From: JBFHER01 sp041584055
GTDB lineage: Bacteria; Bacteroidota; Bacteroidia; Bacteroidales; UBA5342
Assembly (NCBI GenBank): GCA_041584055.1
Contig: JBFHER010000264.1
Location: 1 to 5,630 of the forward strand
Direction: 5' to 3'
DNA: 5,630 nt
The notes beneath the pieces were generated by a model. That model searched no databases and was not told the origin of the DNA. It saw only the letters and a list, made by a program, of their open reading frames with translations. The translations under genes were made by a program, and so were the position numbers. This document shows positions 1-5,630 of this stretch, piece after piece (the stretch's first letter is position 1; each line of letters starts with the position of its first letter).

Positions 1-44
1 CTCAAGTCATAATGCATGGGGAATGATTTCATTGGATGCATCGT

Positions 45-91
45 AAAGCCCCCTCTTTGTACCGATGCATATCGGGAGAGAGAGGGGGTTT
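45..91. repeat. GC-rich nested inverted repeat (hairpin), REP-like
   Basis: The outer arms are CCCCCTCT (49-56) and AGAGGGGG (81-88), eight perfect pairs. They extend outward by a G-T wobble (48/89) and two A-T pairs (47/90, 46/91). Inside the loop is a second stem, CCGAT (62-66) with ATCGG (71-75), closing on GCAT. No T-run follows the outer arm on the + strand; the sequence continues as a G-rich stretch at 92-96. It is therefore not a textbook intrinsic terminator, although it starts right at a possible stop codon (TAA 44-46). From memory, C/G-rich hairpins of this style recur between genes in Bacteroidota genomes. Calling it REP-like is an inference. Confidence 0.6.
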
Positions 92-140
92 GGGGGTGAG
101 TCCGACGTTTCGTGAGCAAAGAATAGTAACTTTTTGACTT

Positions 141-174
141 TTCAACCCTTCGACCCTTCAACATTGCAACATTG
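141..174. repeat. Period-8 tandem array, consensus TTCAACAT (first block)
   Basis: Four units of 8 bp start at 141, 149, 157 and 165. The first two end in CCC and the last two in CAT, and a partial TG follows. A weaker unit can be read at 133-140. The consensus TTCAACAT is the same as in the block at 228-267. The array makes the + strand pyrimidine-rich and yields a spurious open frame through the region. No function is visible. Confidence 0.75.
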
Positions 175-180
175 TACGGA

Positions 181-210
181 ACGCGGGACGCGGGACACGG
201 GACACGGGAC
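181..210. repeat. Period-7 tandem array, consensus ACRCGGG
   Basis: Four head-to-tail 7-bp units start at 181, 188, 195 and 202. The first two are ACGCGGG and the last two ACACGGG, followed by a partial AC at 209-210. The block is much more GC-rich than its surroundings and lies between the two TTCAACAT arrays. The pairwise identity of neighbouring units (two of one type, then two of the other) fits recent slippage duplication. Confidence 0.8.
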
Positions 211-227
211 TTTCCTCACTTCCTCAG

Positions 228-267
228 TTCAACACTTCAATATTCCAACATTCCAACATTTCAACAT
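228..267. repeat. Period-8 tandem array, consensus TTCAACAT (second block)
   Basis: Five 8-bp units start at 228, 236, 244, 252 and 260 in exact register. Two of them (244 and 252) are identical TCCAACAT, and the last is the consensus TTCAACAT. It is the same family as the block at 141-174, but not in phase with it. It ends about 105 bp before the uvrB start, so it may lie upstream of the transcript rather than in the leader. Confidence 0.8.
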
Positions 268-306
268 TTTTCATCTCAATAATGGCCTGTTCAGGCATTT
301 CATCCC

Positions 307-338
307 CTTGCGTTTTGTTGTCCTCCCTAATAAATTTT
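307..338 (+). promoter_or_regulatory. Possible promoter for uvrB (Bacteroidota type)
   Basis: TAAATTTT at 331-338 matches seven of eight positions of the Bacteroidota -7 consensus TAnnTTTG. CTTG at 307-310 lies 20 bp upstream as a possible -33 element. Transcription would start near 345, giving a leader of roughly 30 nt before the GTG at 374. A competing reading uses TATATTGC at 341-348, with TTG at 318-320. The region is AT-rich, so chance matches are likely. No LexA/SOS-type operator palindrome was recognised. Confidence 0.3.
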
Positions 339-373
339 CTTATATTGCTGCTTCATTTTAATGTAAAAAAAGA

Positions 374-2392
374 GTGCCTGATTTTAAGATAATATCTGAT
401 TTTAAACCAACCGGAGATCAGCCGGAAGCCATCAAGCAATTGGTAGAAGGCTTAAATGCGCGGGAAAAATATCAAACACTGCTTGGGGTGACCGGATCCG
501 GTAAAACGTTTACAATTGCAAATGTCATCGAACAGGTGCAGCGGCCAACGTTGATTTTAAGTCATAACAAAACACTGGCGGCTCAGCTGTATGGTGAATT
601 TAAAACTTTTTTCCCTGAAAATAAGGTTGAGTATTTCGTGTCCTACTACGATTACTATCAGCCAGAAGCCTACATTGCAACCACAGATACCTACATTGAG
701 AAGGACCTTTCAATCAATGATGAGATTGAGAAACTGCGTCTGTCTGCAACCTCAGCGCTGTTGTCCGGCCGCAGGGATGTGATCGTGGTTTCTTCTGTTT
801 CGTGCATTTATGGTATAGGAAATCCCGAGGACTTTCATGAAAATGTCATCCTTATCAAAAAGGGAGAGAAAATTGCCAGAAATGTTTTTCTGCGTCGTTT
901 GGTGGATAGTTTATTTTCCCGTAACGAGGTTGATTTCAGGCATGGAACATTTCGTGTAAAGGGGGATACGGTGGATGTATATGTGGCAGACGCCGATTTT
1001 GCCTATCGTTTTACCTTTTGGGGAGATGAGATTGAAGACATCGCCACCATTGATCCCATCAATAACAGCGTGATGGAGAAAAGGGACAGCGCCATGATCT
1101 ATCCCGCAAATATTTTTGTGACCACAAAAGAGCGCATCCAGGGCGCCATTCATAAAATTCAGGATGATATGGTGAAGCAGGTCAACTTCTTTAAAGAGAT
1201 CGGAAAGCCCCTGGAAGCAAAACGACTGGAGGATCGTGTGAGCTATGACCTGGAGATGATTCGTGAATTAGGACACTGTTCCGGAATTGAAAATTATTCC
1301 AGGTATTTTGACGGCAGAAAGCCCGGAACGCGTCCCTTCTGTTTGCTTGATTATTTTCCCAAAGATGGCATTATGGTCATCGATGAAAGTCATGTGACCG
1401 TTTCTCAGGTACGGGCAATGTATGGTGGTGATCGGAGCAGAAAAGAGAATTTAGTGGAATATGGCTTTAGATTGCCTGCAGCCCTGGATAACAGACCCTT
1501 GAAGTTTGATGAGTTTGAGGGCATGCTGGATCAAACAATCTTTGTGAGTGCAACCCCTGCGGATTATGAGTTGGAGAAGTGTGGCGGCGTTGTGGCGGAG
1601 CAGGTAATACGTCCAACCGGACTTTTAGACCCCAGGATTGAAGTCAGACCGAGTATGAATCAGATTGATGATCTGATGGAGGAGATCCGCATACGGGTTG
1701 AGAAAAAGGAGCGTGTTTTGGTGACCACCCTCACAAAACGAATGGCCGAGGAGTTAAGCAAGTATTTATCCCGTATGGGTATTAAATGCGAATACATTCA
1801 TTCTGATGTGGAGACCCTGGATCGCGTTCGGATCATGGAAGAACTTAGAAATGGTTCCTTTGATGTGCTGATTGGTGTGAACCTCTTGCGGGAAGGACTC
1901 GATTTACCAGAAGTTTCCCTGGTTGCAATTTTAGATGCGGACAAAGAAGGTTTCCTGCGATCAGAAAGGTCATTGACCCAGACTGCAGGGCGTGCAGCGA
2001 GAAATATCAACGGACTTGTGATTATGTATGCTGATAAAATAACACAAAGCATGCGAAAAACCATTGAGCAGACCGATTACCGAAGAGAGAAGCAGTTGAA
2101 ATACAATGAGATAAACAATATTACACCAAAAGGTATATCTAAATCATTGTCAAATATTCTGGGAGAAGATCGTGGCAACAGGAAGGTGAATGCCTACGTG
2201 GAACCGGAAGGTGTGGACGTTGCTGCAGATCCTGTGGTGGGCTATATGGATGTGAAAGCGTTGGAGAAAAGCATTGAAGCTTCAAAGAAAAAAATGCAGG
2301 CAGCCGCTAAAAAACTTGAATTTATTGAAGCAGCCCAATACAGAGATGAAATAATTCGACTAGAAAAGCTGCTAAAAACAAAACTAAGATAA
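374..2392 (+). CDS. uvrB: UvrABC excinuclease subunit B
   Basis: UvrB is the damage-verification helicase-like subunit of cytoplasmic nucleotide excision repair. It is loaded by UvrA and recruits UvrC for incision. The protein has 672 residues, the normal length for the family (about 670). The Walker A motif GVTGSGKT is at 38-45. The aromatic beta-hairpin YYDYYQPEAYI (91-101), which inserts between DNA strands, is intact. The Walker B/DEAD-like DESH is at 337-340 and SATP at 392-395. Helicase motif V, GVNLLREGLD, is at 501-510 and motif VI, QTAGRAARN, at 536-544. The C-terminal UVR coiled-coil that contacts UvrC spans about 628-665. The start is GTG, chosen because the protein then opens with the family-typical DFK-SDFKPTGDQP region. 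Only an A/G-rich stretch precedes it, with no clear Shine-Dalgarno. Nothing is missing, so it should be fully functional. The next gene begins 2 bp after its stop. Confidence 0.98.
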   Translation: MPDFKIISDFKPTGDQPEAIKQLVEGLNAREKYQTLLGVTGSGKTFTIANVIEQVQRPTLILSHNKTLAAQLYGEFKTFFPENKVEYFVSYYDYYQPEAYIATTDTYIEKDLSINDEIEKLRLSATSALLSGRRDVIVVSSVSCIYGIGNPEDFHENVILIKKGEKIARNVFLRRLVDSLFSRNEVDFRHGTFRVKGDTVDVYVADADFAYRFTFWGDEIEDIATIDPINNSVMEKRDSAMIYPANIFVTTKERIQGAIHKIQDDMVKQVNFFKEIGKPLEAKRLEDRVSYDLEMIRELGHCSGIENYSRYFDGRKPGTRPFCLLDYFPKDGIMVIDESHVTVSQVRAMYGGDRSRKENLVEYGFRLPAALDNRPLKFDEFEGMLDQTIFVSATPADYELEKCGGVVAEQVIRPTGLLDPRIEVRPSMNQIDDLMEEIRIRVEKKERVLVTTLTKRMAEELSKYLSRMGIKCEYIHSDVETLDRVRIMEELRNGSFDVLIGVNLLREGLDLPEVSLVAILDADKEGFLRSERSLTQTAGRAARNINGLVIMYADKITQSMRKTIEQTDYRREKQLKYNEINNITPKGISKSLSNILGEDRGNRKVNAYVEPEGVDVAADPVVGYMDVKALEKSIEASKKKMQAAAKKLEFIEAAQYRDEIIRLEKLLKTKLR

Positions 2393-2394
2393 AA

Positions 2395-2892
2395 ATGGAA
2401 ATGCATCTCGCAGACTTGTCCGATTTAAACAGGATAATGGTGCTTGTTAATGCGGCAAAGGCTTTTATGCATCGGCATAACAACTTTCAGTGGGACGATG
2501 ACTATCCTCTTAAAAATACCTTTGAGAAAGACATAGTAAATCAGGATTTATACGTTTACAAAGAGAATGGCGTCATTGCGTCATTTATATGTGTAAATGA
2601 AGATATACCTCCTGAATATTTATCACTTAAATGGTCTACCAGTCCGAACTGTTTGGTGATACATCGGATGGTAACTCATGTGGATATGATGGGGCAGGGG
2701 CTGGCTCTTAAAATGGTGAAATTTGCCATTGAAAAGGCACTGGCTTCGGGTTATAAATCCGTATGGACAGACACCAACTCAAAAAATAAAGGAGCGTTAC
2801 ATTTGTTTGAGAAGCTAGGGTTTAACTTTGTTGGTCATATCGTATTAAGACAGAAAAAAGATCTGTTTTGTTGCTATGAACTGGGCTTGTAA
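2395..2892 (+). CDS. GNAT-family N-acetyltransferase
   Basis: A 165-residue single-domain GNAT protein that probably transfers an acetyl group from acetyl-CoA to an amine. The substrate cannot be told from sequence. The N-terminal part has the QW...YP...F..DI signature (32-47) of a common small GNAT subfamily. The acetyl-CoA pyrophosphate-binding motif A lies around HRMVTHVDMMGQGLALKMV (90-108), with GQGLA at 100-104. The usual first Arg/Gln of that loop is Met99 here or is shifted, a mild departure. Motif B follows as D126-T-N..N131 and A134LHLFEKLGF143, the usual N-x-x-A...YxKxGF region with F138 replacing Tyr. ATG 2395 lies 2 bp past the uvrB stop, which implies co-transcription and possibly translational coupling; ATG 2401 is an alternative start. 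There is no signal peptide, so it is cytoplasmic. A link to DNA repair is not implied by position alone. Confidence 0.9.
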   Translation: MEMHLADLSDLNRIMVLVNAAKAFMHRHNNFQWDDDYPLKNTFEKDIVNQDLYVYKENGVIASFICVNEDIPPEYLSLKWSTSPNCLVIHRMVTHVDMMGQGLALKMVKFAIEKALASGYKSVWTDTNSKNKGALHLFEKLGFNFVGHIVLRQKKDLFCCYELGL

Positions 2893-2922
2893 TCGTTAAT
2901 TGCAGTTTTAATAGTTTTTTTT

Positions 2923-4266
2923 GTGAAAATATTAAGTGTCATAGCTTTTTTGTTGCTTCTGAATCCGCTGAATGGGTGGACGCAGGATATTCGACCCAAT
3001 GTGATTCTGCTTTTGGTGGACGATCTTGGCTGGTCTGACATCGGTTGCAACGGCAATATCTTTTATGAAACACCCAATGTGGATTCATTAGCCAGGCAAA
3101 GCATCTTTTTTACAAATGCATCAGTGAGTTCTCCTTATGAAGATGAAGTGAGACAGAGCTTGTTCAGCGGGTGCTTCCCGGTCAATCAGATGAAACGTAA
3201 TAAGGGTGAAGTAAATCTGCCTGAGGCTTTTAAGCGGAATGGTTATGCACTCTGGCACATAGGGCAGGGAATAAATGGAGAAAGAGCAGAAAAACAGGCT
3301 GAGTTCAGAAATTTTGATGCCATCATTTCAGGTATCACCTCCGGTGCAAAAGGCGATCCTTCCTATTTGGTCAGTCAGGCGCAAAAGCTCATTCAAACAA
3401 AAGAGACAGGCCCCTTCTTTTTGAATTTATGGTTTCATGGGAAAGAACGATTTCAAAACGAAAATCCCGCTTTGGCTGACTATTTTAAGGAAAAGGCAAT
3501 GGATAAAGGCTGGATTGATCTGTTTACAAATAAAATTTGGTGTCCTGATTTATATGTTGATATGCCGGTGAAGAAAGGTCTTGGAAACCTGAAAATGCCG
3601 GAAGAAGCGTATTATGCATCCTATTTAAGTCACCTGGATTCTGAAATAGGCAATTTGCTGGATTACCTGAAAAGCACAGGTGAATATGAAAATACAATCA
3701 TTGTGTTTACAACAGATGATGGTGGTGATTGCAAGGATCGATTCATGGATTGCAATGCGCCCTTGCGGGGTGCTGCCGGTGAAATGTTCGAAGGTGGTGT
3801 GCGTGTTCCGCTTTTTATCCATTTTGCAGCATCCAATCGCATTGGGCAAAGGTGCAATCAGGTTGTAATTCTGGAAGATGTATTCCCAACCCTTTCTGAG
3901 ATTTGCGGTTTACCTGTAAGTGGGGAGCAGTACATGGACGGCAGGAGCCTGGCAGAGGTGTTAAAATACAGGTGTGAGGTTAAACGGGATGCAGTGTTCT
4001 GGCATTTTACACAGAAGGAGGACAAGCATCTCATCAGTGCAATCAGGTGTTGCGACTGGAAATACATTTACAATCATACCACCACGGAATCATTTTTGTT
4101 TCACCTGGGCAAGGATGTGGGAGAATCCATCAATCTCGTTCAAAAGTTCCCTTTGAAGGTGGCTTGCATGCAACGCAAACTCAATGCATGGTTCGGATCA
4201 ATCGACAAGAATGAACTTCTTTTTACTCATAAAGAGGTTGTTGATTCCGAATGTGAAGCGCCTTAA
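2923..4266 (+). CDS. Secreted sulfatase-fold protein lacking catalytic residues (putative pseudo-sulfatase)
   Basis: A 447-residue protein of the arylsulfatase-type alkaline phosphatase superfamily. A Sec signal peptide covers about residues 1-20 (MK, then a hydrophobic run, cleavage probably before Q21), so it is periplasmic or secreted. Family landmarks run in order: RPNVILLLVDDLG (24-36, metal aspartates D33/D34), ETPNVDSLA (49-57), FFTNASVSSP (62-71), PFFLNLW (164-170), TTDDGGD (263-269), NAPLRG (278-283), FEGGVRVP (289-296), DG-RSL (339-343) and the C-terminal DWKYI subdomain (378-382). Catalytic positions are altered. The C-x-P-S-R motif reads E73-D-E-V-R77, so the formylglycine Cys is Glu. 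GKWH reads G114-Q-G-I. The H-x-P region near 173-178 has no His. The GGKG Lys is A285. Asn after the metal Asp is D266. Sulfate-ester hydrolysis is therefore not expected; a binding role is inferred. Twelve cysteines is many for an exported protein. GTG start 30 bp after the GNAT gene, preceded by eight T and no Shine-Dalgarno. Confidence 0.88.
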   Translation: MKILSVIAFLLLLNPLNGWTQDIRPNVILLLVDDLGWSDIGCNGNIFYETPNVDSLARQSIFFTNASVSSPYEDEVRQSLFSGCFPVNQMKRNKGEVNLPEAFKRNGYALWHIGQGINGERAEKQAEFRNFDAIISGITSGAKGDPSYLVSQAQKLIQTKETGPFFLNLWFHGKERFQNENPALADYFKEKAMDKGWIDLFTNKIWCPDLYVDMPVKKGLGNLKMPEEAYYASYLSHLDSEIGNLLDYLKSTGEYENTIIVFTTDDGGDCKDRFMDCNAPLRGAAGEMFEGGVRVPLFIHFAASNRIGQRCNQVVILEDVFPTLSEICGLPVSGEQYMDGRSLAEVLKYRCEVKRDAVFWHFTQKEDKHLISAIRCCDWKYIYNHTTTESFLFHLGKDVGESINLVQKFPLKVACMQRKLNAWFGSIDKNELLFTHKEVVDSECEAP

Positions 4267-4288
4267 ACGACGAAAAATCGGTGAATCG

Positions 4289-4321
4289 TTTGAGTTTTTA
4301 CAATGAATGCCCTTATCTTTA
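4289..4321 (+). promoter_or_regulatory. Promoter of the lactonase gene (Bacteroidota type)
   Basis: TTTG at 4289-4292 is a perfect -33 element. TATCTTTA at 4314-4321 matches seven of eight positions of TAnnTTTG, with a 21-bp spacer. Both the motifs and the spacing fit the primary sigma factor of Bacteroidota. Transcription would start around 4327-4329, leaving a leader of about 18 nt before ATG 4346. The site lies in the only sizeable gap (79 bp) between the downstream genes, so the lactonase probably starts a new transcription unit. Confidence 0.6.
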
Positions 4322-4326
4322 GGGCA
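4308..4326. promoter_or_regulatory. Perfect inverted repeat enclosing the -7 box (possible operator)
   Basis: TGCCCT (4308-4313) and AGGGCA (4321-4326) are exact inverted repeats separated by 7 bp, TATCTTT. That spacer is nearly the whole -7 element of the promoter above. The symmetry suits a dimeric repressor that would block polymerase. As RNA the 6-bp stem has no T-run after it, so it would be a poor terminator for the gene upstream. A chance origin is possible, because six paired bases is short. Confidence 0.35.
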
Positions 4327-4345
4327 AACAATCTGATGATTTACT

Positions 4346-5458
4346 ATGAAAACAGCACTTTATTGCTTGATTTTATCCCTCTTCGTTTCATGCGTCAACA
4401 CGAGTGAATCCTATCGTTTTTATGTACTCTCAAGTGATGAAAATGAGGAAAACCCCATTCAACTTTATGCGTTTGATGCCGGTCAATCAGAACTTAAACA
4501 GGTGGCGGCTTTTTCCGGGGTCAAAGGTGGAAATTATCTTGCCATCTCCCCTGATCAAAAACACCTTTTAGCCACAAGCCACACCTCAGATAAAGCAGGG
4601 GCCGGTCTTGTCAGTTATTCCATTGGTGAAGGCGGGGTGCTGTTTAAAGTGGGAGAGATGTTCTCCTGGGAAAAAGGCGCACTGGCATGCCATGTTTCTT
4701 TCTCAGGAGATCAGAAACAGGTTTATACTGCGAATTATTCTTCCGGAGAAGCCCATGTGTGGGGTTTTGATGATCAGACATTGAAACCCATAAAACAGTC
4801 ATTTGTATTTGAAGGAAGTGGACCGGATGAGAGCCGTCAGAAAGGGCCGCACGCTCATTTCATGAGTGAGGACCCTTCAGGTAAATACGTTTATACGGTG
4901 GATTTGGGAACGGATAAGGTGATGTGTTTTGTAAAGGAGGACGGGGAATTGAAACCAAATCCTGATCAGGCATTTTTGTTGTTGCACCCCGGAGCCGGTC
5001 CACGTCATTTGGCATTTCATCCTTCCGGAGAACAGGTGTATGTTTTAAATGAACTGGAATCGTCCATTACGTCCTGTGCTTTGGATACTGAGAACGGGAC
5101 ACTCAAACCATTGAATAAAGTGAAAATGTTGCCGGCTTCCTTTGATGGATTTAGTAAGGCGGCCGCCATTCGGATTCATCCTTCAGGGAAATTTGTATAT
5201 GCTTCAAATCGAGGATTTCATAGCGTTTCGGTGTATGGGATATCACCTGATGGATCATTTGAATTAATCGAACATGAACAGGAAGGCATCAATTGGCCCA
5301 GAGATTTTCAATTGACACCGGATGGAAAATATCTGTTTTGCTGCAATATGAAAACAAACAATTTCTCCATTTATAAAATAGAGGCAAATGGTGCATTAAC
5401 ATATACAGGGATAAAATCGACCATTTCATCACCGCTTTGCCTTAGCTTTTTGAAGTAA
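4346..5458 (+). CDS. Exported seven-bladed beta-propeller lactonase (6-phosphogluconolactonase-like)
   Basis: A 370-residue protein of the lactonase beta-propeller family (YbhE-type 6-phosphogluconolactonase and 3-carboxymuconate lactonizing enzymes). Six copies of a P-S/D-G-x-x-x-V/L-Y/F blade motif are visible, near 68, 120, 176, 225, 278 and 325. Family-specific segments are GPHAH (167-171), PGAGPRHLAFHP (215-226), NELESS (235-240), SNRG (287-290) and WPRDF (317-321). H169/H171 and R220/H221 fall where the active-site His and Arg of the family occur, so activity is plausible. The N-terminus is a signal peptide with a likely lipobox, FVSC (13-16), pointing to lipid attachment at C16. Typical YbhE is cytoplasmic, so the in vivo substrate may be a different lactone or none. 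ATG start, no Shine-Dalgarno, own promoter upstream. Length is usual for the family (330-380). The next frame begins 11 bp after its stop. Confidence 0.92.
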   Translation: MKTALYCLILSLFVSCVNTSESYRFYVLSSDENEENPIQLYAFDAGQSELKQVAAFSGVKGGNYLAISPDQKHLLATSHTSDKAGAGLVSYSIGEGGVLFKVGEMFSWEKGALACHVSFSGDQKQVYTANYSSGEAHVWGFDDQTLKPIKQSFVFEGSGPDESRQKGPHAHFMSEDPSGKYVYTVDLGTDKVMCFVKEDGELKPNPDQAFLLLHPGAGPRHLAFHPSGEQVYVLNELESSITSCALDTENGTLKPLNKVKMLPASFDGFSKAAAIRIHPSGKFVYASNRGFHSVSVYGISPDGSFELIEHEQEGINWPRDFQLTPDGKYLFCCNMKTNNFSIYKIEANGALTYTGIKSTISSPLCLSFLK

Positions 5459-5469
5459 TACATAAAAGG

Positions 5470-5630
5470 ATGATTGCAGTCGCGAAAGAAAAAAGTGTGA
5501 ATTCAGAGTCACAAAAAAATAGCACGCAGCATTATCTTGCTGAATGTGTTAAAAGCTGGCAGTCTTCCTCAAAACATATCCCCGAAACCTTTACAATTTA
5601 CACTGCTGAACAACAGCAAAAGAACGATAA
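5470..5630 (+). CDS. Unrecognised protein, N-terminal part only (runs off the window end)
   Basis: An open frame from ATG 5470 reads 53 codons without a stop to the window edge. The translation starts MIAVAKEKSV and is hydrophilic, rich in Lys, Ser and Gln. It has no signal peptide or membrane segment in the visible part, and I recognise no family. AAAGG lies directly against the ATG, too close for a normal ribosome site; GTG 5497 (codon 10) is an alternative start. The 11-bp gap after the lactonase stop, the shared strand and the lack of a terminator suggest co-transcription with the lactonase. That the frame stays open over 160 bp of AT-rich DNA supports a real gene moderately. Confidence 0.6.
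   Translation, partial: MIAVAKEKSVNSESQKNSTQHYLAECVKSWQSSSKHIPETFTIYTAEQQQKND

Larger units (their letters stand above)
1..373. other. Gene-poor intergenic region upstream of uvrB, rich in short repeats
   Basis: No convincing complete gene lies here. From left to right it holds a short edge segment, a GC-rich nested hairpin (45-91), a period-8 array (141-174), a period-7 array (181-210), a second period-8 array (228-267) and an AT-rich leader before the uvrB start. Two very short open frames touch the left edge. One on the + strand ends with TAA at 44-46. One on the - strand starts at ATG 41-39 and leaves the window. Either could be the end or start of a neighbouring gene, but about 14 codons are too few to decide. 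ATGCAT occurs three times, at 12-17, 36-41 and 65-70. Confidence 0.8.

Noticed and set aside
1..46. Edge open frames: + strand ending TAA 44-46, and - strand starting ATG 41-39
   Set aside because: Only about 14 codons each are visible and they contradict one another. Neither gives a recognisable protein end or start.
74..96. G-quadruplex in the G-rich stretch
   Set aside because: Only three strong G-runs are present. A four-run structure needs splitting a run into two-quartet pieces, and the G-runs are better explained as a hairpin arm.
141..267. CRISPR-like array or insertion-sequence remnant
   Set aside because: The units are 7-8 bp with no spacers, and there are no cas genes, transposase fragments, terminal inverted repeats or target duplications.
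134..361. 75-codon + strand open frame upstream of uvrB
   Set aside because: Its translation is mostly the read-through of the TTCAACAT and ACRCGGG tandem arrays, giving repeated QHFNIP-like strings. It has no recognisable domain and overlaps the likely promoter.
911..1153. - strand open frames inside uvrB (also 1798-2064) and inside the sulfatase-like gene and lactonase region
   Set aside because: They lie antisense to well-supported genes, have no recognisable domain or start context, and are expected shadows.
2888..2922. Weak hairpin TGTAAT/ATTGCA followed by a run of eight T, possible terminator after the GNAT gene
   Set aside because: The stem is six A/T-rich pairs including a G-T wobble, and the T-run is 10 nt away and abuts the next start codon. 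It is too weak to call.
4308..4326. Inverted repeat as an intrinsic terminator for the sulfatase-like gene
   Set aside because: No T-run follows the stem; the next bases are AACAATCTGA. Its overlap with a good -7 box favours a promoter or operator role.

Overview
The window looks like ordinary chromosome from a member of the Bacteroidota. Three things point that way. Starts have no Shine-Dalgarno sequence. One well-formed TTTG / TAnnTTTG-type promoter is present. The intergenic DNA carries period-8 TTCAACAT arrays and a CCCCCTCT/AGAGGGGG hairpin of the kind common in that phylum. This assignment is an inference from sequence style, not from a marker gene.

Layout, all on the + strand. Positions 1-373 are gene-poor: a GC-rich nested hairpin, then three short tandem arrays with periods 8, 7 and 8, then an AT-rich leader with a possible promoter. 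Next comes a complete uvrB (374-2392, GTG start). A GNAT acetyltransferase follows after 2 bp (2395-2892), and a secreted sulfatase-fold protein after another 30 bp (2923-4266, GTG start). A 79-bp gap holds a good promoter whose -7 box sits in the loop of a perfect inverted repeat. It precedes an exported, probably lipid-anchored, seven-bladed beta-propeller lactonase (4346-5458). An unrecognised reading frame starts 11 bp later and runs off the window end (5470-5630).

The most interesting item is the sulfatase-fold protein. The family scaffold is recognisable along its whole length and the frame is intact. However, the formylglycine-precursor Cys is Glu, the GK-W-H motif has lost its Lys and His, the second catalytic His region is unrecognisable, and the GGKG Lys is Ala. 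The metal-binding aspartates and the active-site Arg remain. It reads as a pseudo-sulfatase kept for a non-hydrolytic role.

The first three genes are probably co-transcribed. UvrB acts in cytoplasmic nucleotide excision repair, and nothing visible links it functionally to the two envelope proteins downstream. The sulfatase-like protein and the lactonase are both exported and belong to families associated with carbohydrate metabolism, but a shared pathway cannot be shown here. No CRISPR, insertion sequence, tRNA, rRNA or phage feature was seen.
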